From positions 25,562 through 89,561 of the forward strand of contig JBMNQH010000010.1 of NCBI GenBank assembly GCA_050944035.1: 64,000 nucleotides of DNA, read 5' to 3'. The notes beneath the pieces were generated by a model. That model ran no database searches and was not told the DNA's origin. It worked only from the letters and a program-made list of their open reading frames with translations. Origin of the DNA: JBMNQH01 sp050944035. GTDB taxonomy: Bacteria; Bacillota; Clostridia; Oscillospirales; Oscillospiraceae. Made by a program: the position numbers and the translations under genes. Shown here one piece after another: positions 50,636-59,111 of this stretch. Numbering within the stretch: position 1 is the first letter of the stretch; every line of letters begins with the position of its first letter.

Positions 50636-52120
50636 ATGAAAACCAATTCTTCGATCTATCAGGATATCGCGGAACGCACGGGCGGGGACATTTATATTGG
50701 CATCGTCGGGCCCGTCCGCACCGGGAAATCCACCTTTATCAAGCGTTTTATGGAAACGCTCGTCATACCCAATATTGAGGACGTCTACCGCCGGGAACGG
50801 GCCAAAGACGAACTGCCGCAAAGCGGTTCCGGAAAAACCATCATGACTGCGGAGCCGAAATTCGTCCCGGAAGAAGCTGTAGAAGTGGCGCTGGAAAGCG
50901 GCGAGCAGTTCTCTGTCCGGCTTATTGACTGCGTGGGATATATGGTCAAAGGCGCCATGGGACAATTTGAAGGAGAACAGGAACGGATGGTAACGACGCC
51001 CTGGTTTCCACATGAAGTCCCTATGACAGAGGCAGCGGAACGCGGAACCAACCGCGTCATCACAGAGCACTCAACCATCGGCCTTGTCATTACAACAGAC
51101 GGAACCGTCTGCGACATTCCACGGGAAGATTATGTGGAAGCAGAAACCCGTGTTATTACAGAGTTGAAAGCCATCGGAAAACCGTTTATTATCCTGTTGA
51201 ACAGCACAGATCCACAGTCTGAAGCTGCACAGGCTCTACAGGCGGAACTGGCCGAGCGCCATGGTGTTTCCTGTGTCTGCACAAGCTGTCTGACATTGAC
51301 AGAGTCGGATATTATTGAAATACTCCGTTCCATTTTGGGCGAGTTCCCGATGACAGAGCTGGGATTTTATCTGCCCAGCTGGGTTGATGCTCTGCCTATG
51401 GATCATGTGCTGCGGCAAAGTATTTTCCATGCTGTCCGGGAATCTGCCCACGGCTTACGGAAAATCTGCGAGATTGCGCCCGTTCTCACACAGATTGCAA
51501 CCTGTGAAAACATTGAAACGGCAAAACTGCGAACGCTTTCCATGGGGAACGGGATTGCCGAAGCGGAGTTATGTCTGCCGTCTACACTTTATTATGAGAC
51601 CATCAGTGAAGAAAGCGGATTCACAATCCGAAATGATGGAGATCTGATGGCATTGTTGACACAGATGGCCAGCATCAAAGCAGAATATGACCGCGTACAC
51701 AGTGCCCTAGTAGACGTACAACAAACCGGATACGGCGTTGTGATGCCTTCACCAGAAGAATTGCGTCTGGAGTCGCCTGAAATCGTACGAACCAACGGAA
51801 AATACAGCGTTCGTTTGAAGGCAAGCGCACCATCCATCCACATGATTGCGGCAAACATCGAAACAGAGGTTACACCAGCATTGGGCAGCGGAGAACAAAC
51901 CAATGAGGAGATTCTGGGATTCTTGTTACAGGGCTACGAAGGCGACGTCTCCCGTATCTGGGAATCCAATATCTTTGGAAAATCCTTATATGACATTGCA
52001 AGTGAAGGTTTAGCCGCCAAAATACAGGGAATGCCAGAAGATGCAAGAAGCAAATTGCAAGAAACATTGCAAAGAATCGTCAATGAAGGAAGCGGAGGCT
52101 TGATCTGTATTCTTTTATGA
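50636..52120 (+). CDS. spoIVA: Stage IV sporulation protein A (spore coat morphogenetic ATPase)
   Basis: Forms the basement layer of the spore coat on the forespore outer membrane by ATP-driven polymerisation. 494 residues, full length: N-terminal NTPase domain with Walker A GPVRTGKST at 25-33, DCVGYMVKGAMGQFEGE switch-like block, ITEHSTIGLVITTDGT, then the conserved middle and C-terminal domains ending in GLICILL. Diagnostic of endospore formation. SD AAGGGGA. Confidence 0.97.
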   Translation: MKTNSSIYQDIAERTGGDIYIGIVGPVRTGKSTFIKRFMETLVIPNIEDVYRRERAKDELPQSGSGKTIMTAEPKFVPEEAVEVALESGEQFSVRLIDCVGYMVKGAMGQFEGEQERMVTTPWFPHEVPMTEAAERGTNRVITEHSTIGLVITTDGTVCDIPREDYVEAETRVITELKAIGKPFIILLNSTDPQSEAAQALQAELAERHGVSCVCTSCLTLTESDIIEILRSILGEFPMTELGFYLPSWVDALPMDHVLRQSIFHAVRESAHGLRKICEIAPVLTQIATCENIETAKLRTLSMGNGIAEAELCLPSTLYYETISEESGFTIRNDGDLMALLTQMASIKAEYDRVHSALVDVQQTGYGVVMPSPEELRLESPEIVRTNGKYSVRLKASAPSIHMIAANIETEVTPALGSGEQTNEEILGFLLQGYEGDVSRIWESNIFGKSLYDIASEGLAAKIQGMPEDARSKLQETLQRIVNEGSGGLICILL

Positions 52121-52247
52121 CAAAAATTCCTCGAAGAAAGTGACAAATTAACCGAGGTTCCTGTCATAATTTTCTGTGCAGAGTGTGGAAACTGCAATTT
52201 TTGGTTATAAAGACTGCAAAAACAGCAATATTTTCTCTCGGAGTGAC

Positions 52248-52276
52248 TTGCAATTCTATCCAGATAGAGCTATAAT
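52248..52276 (+). promoter_or_regulatory. Promoter of the aminotransferase gene
   Basis: TTGCAA, 17-base spacer, TATAAT, about 33 bases before the ATG. 52121-52247 is otherwise empty. Confidence 0.8.
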
Positions 52277-52309
52277 TAAAGCAACTCAAACTGCGAGAGG
52301 TGCTATTTT

Positions 52310-53509
52310 ATGAAGCAGTTATCCACAGTGGCAACTTCCATTTCATGTTCGTCCACGCTTGCGATCGATGCTTTGTCAAAGCAGATGAAAGCCGACGGCT
52401 ATGATATTATCAGTTTCGCGACCGGTGAACCAGACTTTGACACACCGGAAAATATCAAACAAATTGGTATTCAGGCCATTGAAAACGGCTTGACAAAATA
52501 TACACCCGCAGCGGGTCTGCGCTCCATTCGTAAAGCGGCTGCAAGGCGCTTGAAAATTGACTGTGGCCTGGATTATCACACATCCGAAATTGTTGTGGCA
52601 AGCGGCGCAAAGCATTGTCTGTACATCGCGCTCAACGTCTTGCTCAATCCCGGTGACGAAGTGATTATTCCTGCACCGTACTGGGTTAGCTATCACGAGA
52701 TGGTCACAATAGCCGGCGGTGTTCCAGTTACCGTCTATGCGGAGGAAAGCCAGAATTTCAAGATCAGTCCCGAACAGTTGGAGGCAGCAATCACGGATAA
52801 AACCAAGTTGTTGATGCTGAACAACCCATCGAACCCCACGGGCATGATCTATAACCGGGAAGAATTGCAGCAGCTGGCAGATGTCTGTATGAAGTACGAT
52901 CTATATGTTATGTCTGATGAGATCTACTATGGTCTGGTCTATGACAACAAGCCTTTTGTCAGCTTTGCTTCTCTGAGCGAAGAGATTAAAGAACATACGA
53001 TTCTGGTCAACGGCGTCTCCAAGTCCTATGCGATGACGGGTTGGCGAATTGGTTACATCGCAGCAAATAAGCAGATCACAAACGCTATGATTAACTATCT
53101 CAGTCATTCTACCGGCGCACCGTCTACCATCAGTCAGCTTGCAGCGGCAGAGGGACTGGCCGGTCCGCAGGAAGGCATAGAGAAAATGCGGAAAGTCTTT
53201 GAGATCCGACGCAATTATATTGTAGAGCGTATGAATTCCATTGAAGGTGTCAGCTGCATCATGCCGGAAGGTGCATTCTACATCATGATGAACATCCGTG
53301 AAATTCTTGGAAAAACCTTCTGCGGAAAGGTCATCAATAACGATGACGATTTCGCAATGGCCTTTCTGGAGAAAGCGGGCGTCGCACTGGTACCTTGCAG
53401 TGCATTTGGCGCAAAGAATTTTGTGCGCTGGACCTATGCTGCTTCTATGGAGAACATTGCCGAAGGACTAAATCGTTTGGAAAAGTTTTTGAAAAACGAA
53501 TATGAATAA
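52310..53509 (+). CDS. PLP-dependent aminotransferase (aspartate/aromatic type, class I)
   Basis: 399 residues of fold type I, AspB/PatA-like: SFATGEPDFDTPENI, YTPAAGLRSIRKAAARR, NNPSNPTGMIY, DEIYYGLVYD, PLP-lysine motif SKSYAMTGWRIGY and C-terminal substrate Arg in FVRWTYAAS. Most likely aspartate aminotransferase; relatives also accept aromatic oxo-acids, which would complete Phe, Tyr or Trp formation from the pyruvates made elsewhere in this window (inference). Confidence 0.9.
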   Translation: MKQLSTVATSISCSSTLAIDALSKQMKADGYDIISFATGEPDFDTPENIKQIGIQAIENGLTKYTPAAGLRSIRKAAARRLKIDCGLDYHTSEIVVASGAKHCLYIALNVLLNPGDEVIIPAPYWVSYHEMVTIAGGVPVTVYAEESQNFKISPEQLEAAITDKTKLLMLNNPSNPTGMIYNREELQQLADVCMKYDLYVMSDEIYYGLVYDNKPFVSFASLSEEIKEHTILVNGVSKSYAMTGWRIGYIAANKQITNAMINYLSHSTGAPSTISQLAAAEGLAGPQEGIEKMRKVFEIRRNYIVERMNSIEGVSCIMPEGAFYIMMNIREILGKTFCGKVINNDDDFAMAFLEKAGVALVPCSAFGAKNFVRWTYAASMENIAEGLNRLEKFLKNEYE

Positions 53510-53514
53510 ACGCA

Positions 53515-53560
53515 CATAAGAAGAGGGGACTGTATTTTTTCACAGCCCCCTCTTCTTATG
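53515..53560 (+). terminator. Terminator after the aminotransferase gene
   Basis: Long stem CATAAGAAGAGGGG-CTGT (53515-53533) with ACAG-CCCCTCTTCTTATG (53542-53560), one bulge each side. The loop, not the tail, carries the T run, so it may be a structure as much as a terminator. Confidence 0.65.
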
Positions 53561-53616
53561 TCGGTATACGCCTGCCCAATTTCTCATATCTATGAGGAGA
53601 GGGGAGGGAGAATGTC

Positions 53617-54357
53617 TTGTTTCTTACAATCAATTTTGGTAAAATGAAATCGAAGTTTTTGATCGGTATTGGACTTCTCGTTTTATTCGGACTGGCTGCT
53701 TTTGTAATTCACCAGTCTTTTCACTTGGAAGAAGTTCCTGTATTTTCTGAAACAGAATCCCCCATTCTGATTATCGACGCCGGACACGGTGGAACCGACG
53801 GGGGGGCTGTCTCAGAAACCGGAACCAAGGAAAGTGAAATCAATCTTGCCATTGCACAGAAGATGGAAGCATTGACAAAGCTTCTGGGCATCGAAGCTGT
53901 TATGACGCGGGATACGGAAGAACTGGAGTATCCAGAAGAAGCCGATACCATTCGCAAGAAAAAAGTATACGATCAGAAACATCGGGTAGAACAGATTAAC
54001 GACATGCAAAATGCCGTGCTCATCAGCGTACATCAAAATATGTATCCAAACAGCAAACCCCGTGGCCCGCAGGTACTATATGCCGCGACAGAAACCAGTG
54101 ACAGCTTTGCCGTCATGACACAGCAAAATTTGCTGTCCGTCTTACCGGATAACATTCGCACTGCATCACAAATTGACGATTCTATTTACCTGATGAAAAA
54201 TATTCACTGCCCGGCAATTTTGGTGGAATGCGGATTTTTGTCAAATCCCGACGATGAATTTTTGTTAAAAACCGAAGAATACCAAAGAAAATTGTCATTA
54301 ATACTCATATGTTCCTATCTGCAATATCAAGATACATGCCGCGCCGCTGCGGACTGA
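53617..54357 (+). CDS. cwlD: N-acetylmuramoyl-L-alanine amidase, CwlD type
   Basis: Amidase_3 family, 246 residues: N-terminal signal/membrane helix (FLIGIGLLVLFGLAAFVIH), zinc ligands in IIDAGHGGTDGGAV (His), ESEINLAIA (Glu) and SVHQNMYP (His), and catalytic Glu in VECGFLSNPDDE. The length and motifs match CwlD, which in spores makes muramic delta-lactam of the cortex. Start: TTG 53617 has a strong GGGAGG upstream; ATG 53644 lacks an SD. radA and a DUF6873 gene follow closely. Confidence 0.87.
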   Translation: MFLTINFGKMKSKFLIGIGLLVLFGLAAFVIHQSFHLEEVPVFSETESPILIIDAGHGGTDGGAVSETGTKESEINLAIAQKMEALTKLLGIEAVMTRDTEELEYPEEADTIRKKKVYDQKHRVEQINDMQNAVLISVHQNMYPNSKPRGPQVLYAATETSDSFAVMTQQNLLSVLPDNIRTASQIDDSIYLMKNIHCPAILVECGFLSNPDDEFLLKTEEYQRKLSLILICSYLQYQDTCRAAAD

Positions 54358-54372
54358 AATACGGAGGATCCC

Positions 54373-55746
54373 ATGAAAGCGAAAACAGTTTTTTATTGCA
54401 CAGAATGTGGCAACGAGAGTCCCAAATGGTCTGGACGATGCATGGCCTGCGGTGCGTGGAATACGATGGTGGAAGCCAAAGCAACCCCTGTAAAAAGCGC
54501 CGGAAGTTCCTCAGCGTCCCGCACCACTGGCATTGCAAGAAATTTGCCACGAAAATTGGAAACGCTGGACTGTGATCCGGAACTGCGATTTTCTACAGGC
54601 ATCAGCGAACTGGATCGCGTACTCGGCGGCGGTGCAGTTCGCGGCTCTCTCGTACTGATCGGCGGTACACCGGGAATTGGTAAGTCGACGCTGCTATTAC
54701 AAATCTGTGGACTGGTGGCTGCATCAGAAAAGATTTTGTATGTCACGGGAGAAGAAAGTCAGCATCAGTTAAAGTTGCGTGCAGAACGTCTCGGTGTCGG
54801 CAGCGGCGAGCTTTATGTTCTCGCAGAAACGGATCTCGGTGAAATTCGGGCTGCTGTGGAAGAACTGGAACCCACCGTTCTGGTTGTTGACTCCGTGCAG
54901 ACAATGTTCAATCCAGAATTGACCAGTGCACCCGGCAGTGTCAGCCAGGTAAAGGATTGTGCGCTGGCTGTCATGCAGATGACTAAGGTTCGGAATTTGA
55001 CTGCCTTTCTTGTCGGACACGTTAACAAGGAAGGCGCTATTGCCGGGCCAAAAGTGCTGGAACATATGGTAGATTGCGTGCTATATTTTGAAGGAGAACG
55101 CAGTTTGAGTTATCGGATTTTGCGTGCGGCAAAAAATCGGTTTGGATCTACCAATGAGATTGGTGTATTTGAGATGATGGACAAGGGGTTGCGTGCTGTG
55201 GAAAATCCCTCGGAAATGCTGCTCTCCGGCAGACCGGAAAATAGTCCCGGTACCTGCGTAGCCTGTATTATGGAGGGAACCCGTCCCATTTTGGCTGAGA
55301 TTCAAGCACTGGTCACGCCAACCAATTACCAGGCTGCCCGCCGCAATTCCAATGGCATTGACTATAACCGCGCGATGTTGCTGTTGGCTGTCCTGGAAAA
55401 ACGGGGCGGTATATCCATCGGTGGTTGTGATACCTATATCAATGTCATCGGCGGATTACAGCTTGATGAACCTGCCGCGGATCTTGCAACTGTCATTGCA
55501 ATCGCCTCCAGTTGGCGGGATATTCCGGTCGGAAGCGATGTCGTAGCCATTGGCGAGATTGGTCTGACCGGAGAGATTCGCGCAGTCACTGCGATGAACC
55601 AGCGTCTGGCCGAAATTGCACGGCTTGGTTTCCAACGCTGTTTCATTCCAGCACACGCAAAGGACGATATCCGTGCGCCGAAGGGTTTGCAAGTAATACC
55701 AGTCCACAGTGTTCGGGAAGCGCTCTATACCATTTTTAATCAGTAG
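54373..55746 (+). CDS. radA: DNA repair protein RadA (Sms)
   Basis: RecA-like ATPase that promotes branch migration during recombination. 457 residues: C4 zinc finger at Cys9, 12, 23, 26 (YCTECG, CMACG), Walker A GGTPGIGKST near 97-106, RadA-specific KNRFGSTNEIG, and a C-terminal Lon-protease-like domain (GEIGLTGEIRAVTAMNQRL). SD GGAGG; 15 bases after cwlD. Confidence 0.96.
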   Translation: MKAKTVFYCTECGNESPKWSGRCMACGAWNTMVEAKATPVKSAGSSSASRTTGIARNLPRKLETLDCDPELRFSTGISELDRVLGGGAVRGSLVLIGGTPGIGKSTLLLQICGLVAASEKILYVTGEESQHQLKLRAERLGVGSGELYVLAETDLGEIRAAVEELEPTVLVVDSVQTMFNPELTSAPGSVSQVKDCALAVMQMTKVRNLTAFLVGHVNKEGAIAGPKVLEHMVDCVLYFEGERSLSYRILRAAKNRFGSTNEIGVFEMMDKGLRAVENPSEMLLSGRPENSPGTCVACIMEGTRPILAEIQALVTPTNYQAARRNSNGIDYNRAMLLLAVLEKRGGISIGGCDTYINVIGGLQLDEPAADLATVIAIASSWRDIPVGSDVVAIGEIGLTGEIRAVTAMNQRLAEIARLGFQRCFIPAHAKDDIRAPKGLQVIPVHSVREALYTIFNQ

Positions 55747-55753
55747 GAAGGCT

Positions 55754-56509
55754 ATGGAACGATTTTTAAAACGGGTGCATCTTCCGGATGGAAAACTGAC
55801 CTGCGTCATCGTCGGTGAACGATACCGAAAGCAATTGGAAGCACCGCTGATTTCTCGTGGAATTTCTGTAGTGTGGCTGCCAGATAATCCAGATGTGGAT
55901 CCACGGCTGACCAGTCACGTTGATTTAAGCGTATTTCCGCTGCAAACAAATCAACTACTCTTAGCACCGTATTTGAAAGAAAGCCCTCTATTTGCCAAAA
56001 ATTTAACAAGCAGAGGGCTTTCCGTACAATACAGTTCCAAGAAGCAAAACAGCACCTATCCAAACGATGCCAGTCTCAACGCCTGTTTTTTCGGAAATAC
56101 TTTAATTTTGAACCCAAAAACCACAGATTCCATAATTCGGGAAACATTGCATAGCTATAAACAAATTCCGGTTCGACAGGGATATACAAACTGCACAGTC
56201 GTTCCGATAAATGAAACGAGCATTATTACAGACGATCCCGGGATTGCCAAAGCAACTAAACAAGCTGCGCTGGATGTTCTCATGATCCGCAGTGGATTTA
56301 TCGATTTGCCGGGATTTCAAACAGGATTTATCGGTGGTGCGAGCCTGATGTACACAAAAAATTCTATATTATTTACAGGTTCGCTGAAAAATCATCCGGA
56401 TGCGGAAAATATTTTTCGATTCTTGGAAAAACACGAGATAAAACCGGACTATTTAACCGATTTGCCGATTTTTGATATTGGCTCAATTTTGGGGATTCTG
56501 GAGGAGTAA
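55754..56509 (+). CDS. DUF6873-family protein (GME-type fold)
   Basis: 251 residues starting MERFLKRVHLPDGKLTCVIV, with PINETSIITDDPGIAKAT, SGFIDLPGFQTGFIGGASLM and a C-terminal LPIFDIGSILGI. The pattern matches a family of guanidino-group-modifying-enzyme-like folds annotated DUF6873, seen in spore-formers. Catalytic residues cannot be assigned with confidence. Start at ATG 55754 after AGGAAG, 7 bases past the radA stop. Confidence 0.65.
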   Translation: MERFLKRVHLPDGKLTCVIVGERYRKQLEAPLISRGISVVWLPDNPDVDPRLTSHVDLSVFPLQTNQLLLAPYLKESPLFAKNLTSRGLSVQYSSKKQNSTYPNDASLNACFFGNTLILNPKTTDSIIRETLHSYKQIPVRQGYTNCTVVPINETSIITDDPGIAKATKQAALDVLMIRSGFIDLPGFQTGFIGGASLMYTKNSILFTGSLKNHPDAENIFRFLEKHEIKPDYLTDLPIFDIGSILGILEE

Positions 56510-56527
56510 TCCCGGAAACGCTTCCCT

Positions 56528-56561
56528 AAATTAAACAAAATTTACATTTTGTTTAATTTTT
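56528..56561. terminator. Bidirectional terminator
   Basis: 14-bp A+T-rich perfect stem AAATTAAACAAAAT with a TTAC loop and T tail, between convergent genes. Confidence 0.8.
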
Positions 56562-56598
56562 AATAAGTGTCGTTGTGCACTTCTCTTCTCTATTTTTT

Positions 56599-57102
56599 TC
56601 AAATTGCTTCAATCAAACCGCAAGCAATCTTCTCTCCGGAGTTTCCGGCCGGTTGTGATGTGAAATCATCCGGTTTGTTATGGACAATAATGGTTTTTCC
56701 CAAAATTTCTGAGAGGACAAATCGATTGGTATAAAATGCAATCCATGCCTGACCATCGCTTCCAAACAGCGGCGGGAGATCTCCAGCATGTGCAGGATGC
56801 GGGCACTGATTGGGATTGTAATGCCCATCCGCATCAGCAAACGGGTCCTCTGCATTGCCCGTGCAACTGGTTCCGCTGTGAATATGAAATCCAAAAACAG
56901 TTTCTGGACATTTTGGGTCTCCCTTCGGTAATCCACGAAATTCTGCGGATACAATGATACCACGTCCGATCTCATAGAACGATACCACCCCATCAATCGC
57001 AGGATAACTGTCGCTTCCCCGAACAAAAGCTCTAGCAGACGCTTGCGCATGACACAATAAATAACTGGTCAGATTTAGACTTTGGCCTTTTTCAAGATAC
57101 AA
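56599..57102 (-). CDS. Cu/Zn superoxide dismutase-like protein, no signal peptide
   Basis: 167 residues of the SodC fold: FGFHIHSGTSC (copper His pair), GHYNP and HPAHAGDLPPL (bridging/zinc His and Asp), KTIIVHNKPDDFTSQPAGNSGEKIACG (final copper His, conserved Gly-Asn-Ser-Gly and Cys-Gly). Metal ligands look complete. Unlike typical SodC no export signal is seen, and the start is TTG 57102 with GAGGT 7-8 bases upstream. Whether it dismutates superoxide or is a YojM-type relative is unknown. Confidence 0.85.
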   Translation of the reverse strand: MYLEKGQSLNLTSYLLCHAQASARAFVRGSDSYPAIDGVVSFYEIGRGIIVSAEFRGLPKGDPKCPETVFGFHIHSGTSCTGNAEDPFADADGHYNPNQCPHPAHAGDLPPLFGSDGQAWIAFYTNRFVLSEILGKTIIVHNKPDDFTSQPAGNSGEKIACGLIEAI

Positions 57103-57223
57103 TGGTATTACCTCACATTATCGGATTTTATCCAGCTTATGCTGATCTGATATACGGCGTGACAGTAAACCGTACTGTTTCGACAAAAACAATTAAAAAT
57201 CAAAGATAGAGCTGCAAAAAACC

Positions 57224-57252
57224 TTGACAAATACGACTATCATCGGTATCAT
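57224..57252 (+). promoter_or_regulatory. Promoter of the thiW-like gene
   Basis: TTGACA, 17-base spacer, TATCAT. Transcript start about 57259. Confidence 0.82.
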
Positions 57253-57270
57253 GAAGAATAGAGTGTGACA

Positions 57271-57325
57271 AAAGCCGCACGAAGGGGCACACCACCGCGG
57301 GTGTGATCTTTCGTGCGGCTTTTTT
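57271..57325 (+). terminator. Terminator hairpin in the leader of the thiW-like gene
   Basis: Outer 12-bp stem AAGCCGCACGAA (57272-57283) with TTCGTGCGGCTT (57310-57321), inner CACACC/GGTGTG (57288-57293 with 57300-57305), then TTTTT. It begins about 12 bases after the predicted transcript start and lies wholly upstream of the coding region, so expression needs antitermination or readthrough. No TPP-riboswitch core is visible. Confidence 0.82.
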
Positions 57326-57356
57326 CCGTAAAATTCAAGAAAAAGAGGAAGTTTTT

Positions 57357-57869
57357 ATGAAGAAAACAAATGTAAAAAAATTGACTGTCACCGCAATGAT
57401 GATTGCGCTGACAGTCAGTCTTTCCGCCATTTCTTTCCCGGTCGGTGCATCACGCTGCTATCCGATCCAGCATTTGATGAACGTTATGGCCGCAATCTTT
57501 CTTGGTCCCAGTTATGCAGTTGCCTCTGCATTCTGTACATCCTTGATTCGAAACTTAATTGGTACGGGAAGCTTGCTTGCCTTCCCCGGCAGTATGGTCG
57601 GTGCACTGCTCAGCGGCCTGCTCTATAAATATACGCATAAGCTTACATTAACCTATATCGGGGAAGTTTTTGGTACCGGTATCATCGGCGGTATTCTTTG
57701 TTATCCCGTGGCTGTATACCTGATGGGGCGCGAGGCCGCGGTCTTTGCCTACGTCCTGCCATTTTTGGTAAGCACACTGGGCGGAACCTGCATCGCGGCC
57801 ATTTTGGCTGGAATCTTATACAAATCCAAGACCATGGATTACCTGCAAAGACTGGTTAATTCCAACTGA
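57357..57869 (+). CDS. thiW: ECF transporter substrate-binding component, ThiW-like
   Basis: 170 residues, five to six membrane helices: KKLTVTAMMIALTVSLSAI, FPVGASRCYPIQHLMNVMAAIFLGP, RNLIGTGSLLAFPGSMVGALLSG, VFGTGIIGGILCYPVAVYLMG. The pattern matches ThiW, the S component for a thiazole/thiamine precursor that works with a shared ECF energising module (not in this window). SD AGAGGA before ATG 57357. Confidence 0.85.
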   Translation: MKKTNVKKLTVTAMMIALTVSLSAISFPVGASRCYPIQHLMNVMAAIFLGPSYAVASAFCTSLIRNLIGTGSLLAFPGSMVGALLSGLLYKYTHKLTLTYIGEVFGTGIIGGILCYPVAVYLMGREAAVFAYVLPFLVSTLGGTCIAAILAGILYKSKTMDYLQRLVNSN

Positions 57870-57883
57870 CAATTGATTTCAGT

Positions 57884-58945
57884 TCAGTTGGAGTTGTCTG
57901 CTTGGAATGGTGCAACAATCCGAAATGCTGTTGGCAAAGCGATATGCTCGGTGAACTGCGTCTCTGATTCCCAAACAAAACGGGATGGCATAGCTCGACA
58001 CGCAATATAATACGCCGTCATATGCCATTCTACATGGGTAAAAATATGGGTACGGCTAAGCTGACGTTCCAATTCAATCGGTTCGACACCCCATTCAGAA
58101 GCAAGATGGAGTGCAACTTCTGGCGTCAGCATCCCCTCAACATTTGGAAATTGCCAAAGCCCGGCAAGTAAGCCGTGCTTTGGCCTTTTTTCTATGGCCC
58201 AACGCTCTTCGCAATGAAACAAAAACACTGTTTTTTGCTCCTGACGTCGCGCTTTTTTCTTCGCCTTGACCGGCAGTGTAATCTCCAATCCCTGTGCATG
58301 TGCAAGACAAATTCCTGATAGAGGGCAGTTCTCGCAGTGTGGCATTCCATTGGGAACGCATACTGTGGCACCGAGTTCCATCAATGCCTGGGTAAACGCT
58401 CCGCAATGTCCTTTGGGATAAACAGCGGCCAATGCTTCTGTCATTGTACGTTTTGTCTTTCCTAAGTCAATCGGCGCATCGGAAGCGGTAACACGGGAAA
58501 TGACGCGCAAAACATTTCCATCCACTGCGGGCGTTGGCTGCTCGAAACAGATCGAAGCAACCGCACCGGCAGTGTAATCTCCAATCCCCGGTAACGCATG
58601 AATCTGGTCGTACGCTGTTGGGAATTGGCCATCGTGTTCTGTCATAATCATCTGTGCAGCCTTTTGCAGATTTCGTACACGGGTATAGTATCCAAGCCCT
58701 TCCCAGAGCTTATAAAGATGCTCCTCATTCACATATGCAAGGTCAGCAATCGACGGCAGAGCATCAAGAAAGCGAATATAATATTGACGCACTGCTTCTA
58801 CACGAGTTTGTTGCAGCATAATTTCCGATAGCCATACATGATAAGGATCTCGGTCATGCCGCCAAGGCAGATCTCTTGCCGCCACTTGATACCATGGTAA
58901 AAGAAGTTCCGGTAAAACAATCAATTGGGCATGATATTCAGCCAT
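57884..58945 (-). CDS. mutY: A/G-specific adenine glycosylase
   Basis: Removes A mispaired with 8-oxoG. About 353 residues: LPWRHDRDPYHVWLSEIMLQQTRV with catalytic Glu, helix-hairpin-helix LPGIGDYTAGAV followed by VDGNVLRV (catalytic Asp), [4Fe-4S] motif Cys-x6-Cys-x2-Cys-x5-Cys in CVPNGMPHCENCPLSGIC, and the C-terminal NUDIX-like 8-oxoG recognition domain (LWQFPNVEG, FTHVEWHM). ATG 58945 chosen for GGAGA 7 bases upstream over ATG 58963. Convergent with thiW; a short stem TCCAACTGA/TCAGTTGGA spans both ends. Confidence 0.94.
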   Translation of the reverse strand: MAEYHAQLIVLPELLLPWYQVAARDLPWRHDRDPYHVWLSEIMLQQTRVEAVRQYYIRFLDALPSIADLAYVNEEHLYKLWEGLGYYTRVRNLQKAAQMIMTEHDGQFPTAYDQIHALPGIGDYTAGAVASICFEQPTPAVDGNVLRVISRVTASDAPIDLGKTKRTMTEALAAVYPKGHCGAFTQALMELGATVCVPNGMPHCENCPLSGICLAHAQGLEITLPVKAKKKARRQEQKTVFLFHCEERWAIEKRPKHGLLAGLWQFPNVEGMLTPEVALHLASEWGVEPIELERQLSRTHIFTHVEWHMTAYYIACRAMPSRFVWESETQFTEHIALPTAFRIVAPFQADNSN

Positions 58946-59111
58946 GAAAAGGTCTCCATTCATTTGAAAGTGTTTTTAATTATAGTACGATTATAACACG
59001 ATCACTGAGCCTTTTCAGCAAAAACTTCTGTTGAAAGCATTGAATTTGTTGCAATCTGAGGCATGATATGATACCATAAATACTAGTTCTCTGGTTGTAG
59101 TGAGGTCTGCT

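Noticed and set aside
57253..57356. TPP riboswitch in front of the thiW-like gene
   Set aside because: Neither CUGAGA nor the ACCUGAUCUGGAUAAUGCCAGCG-like element is present, and space is too short.
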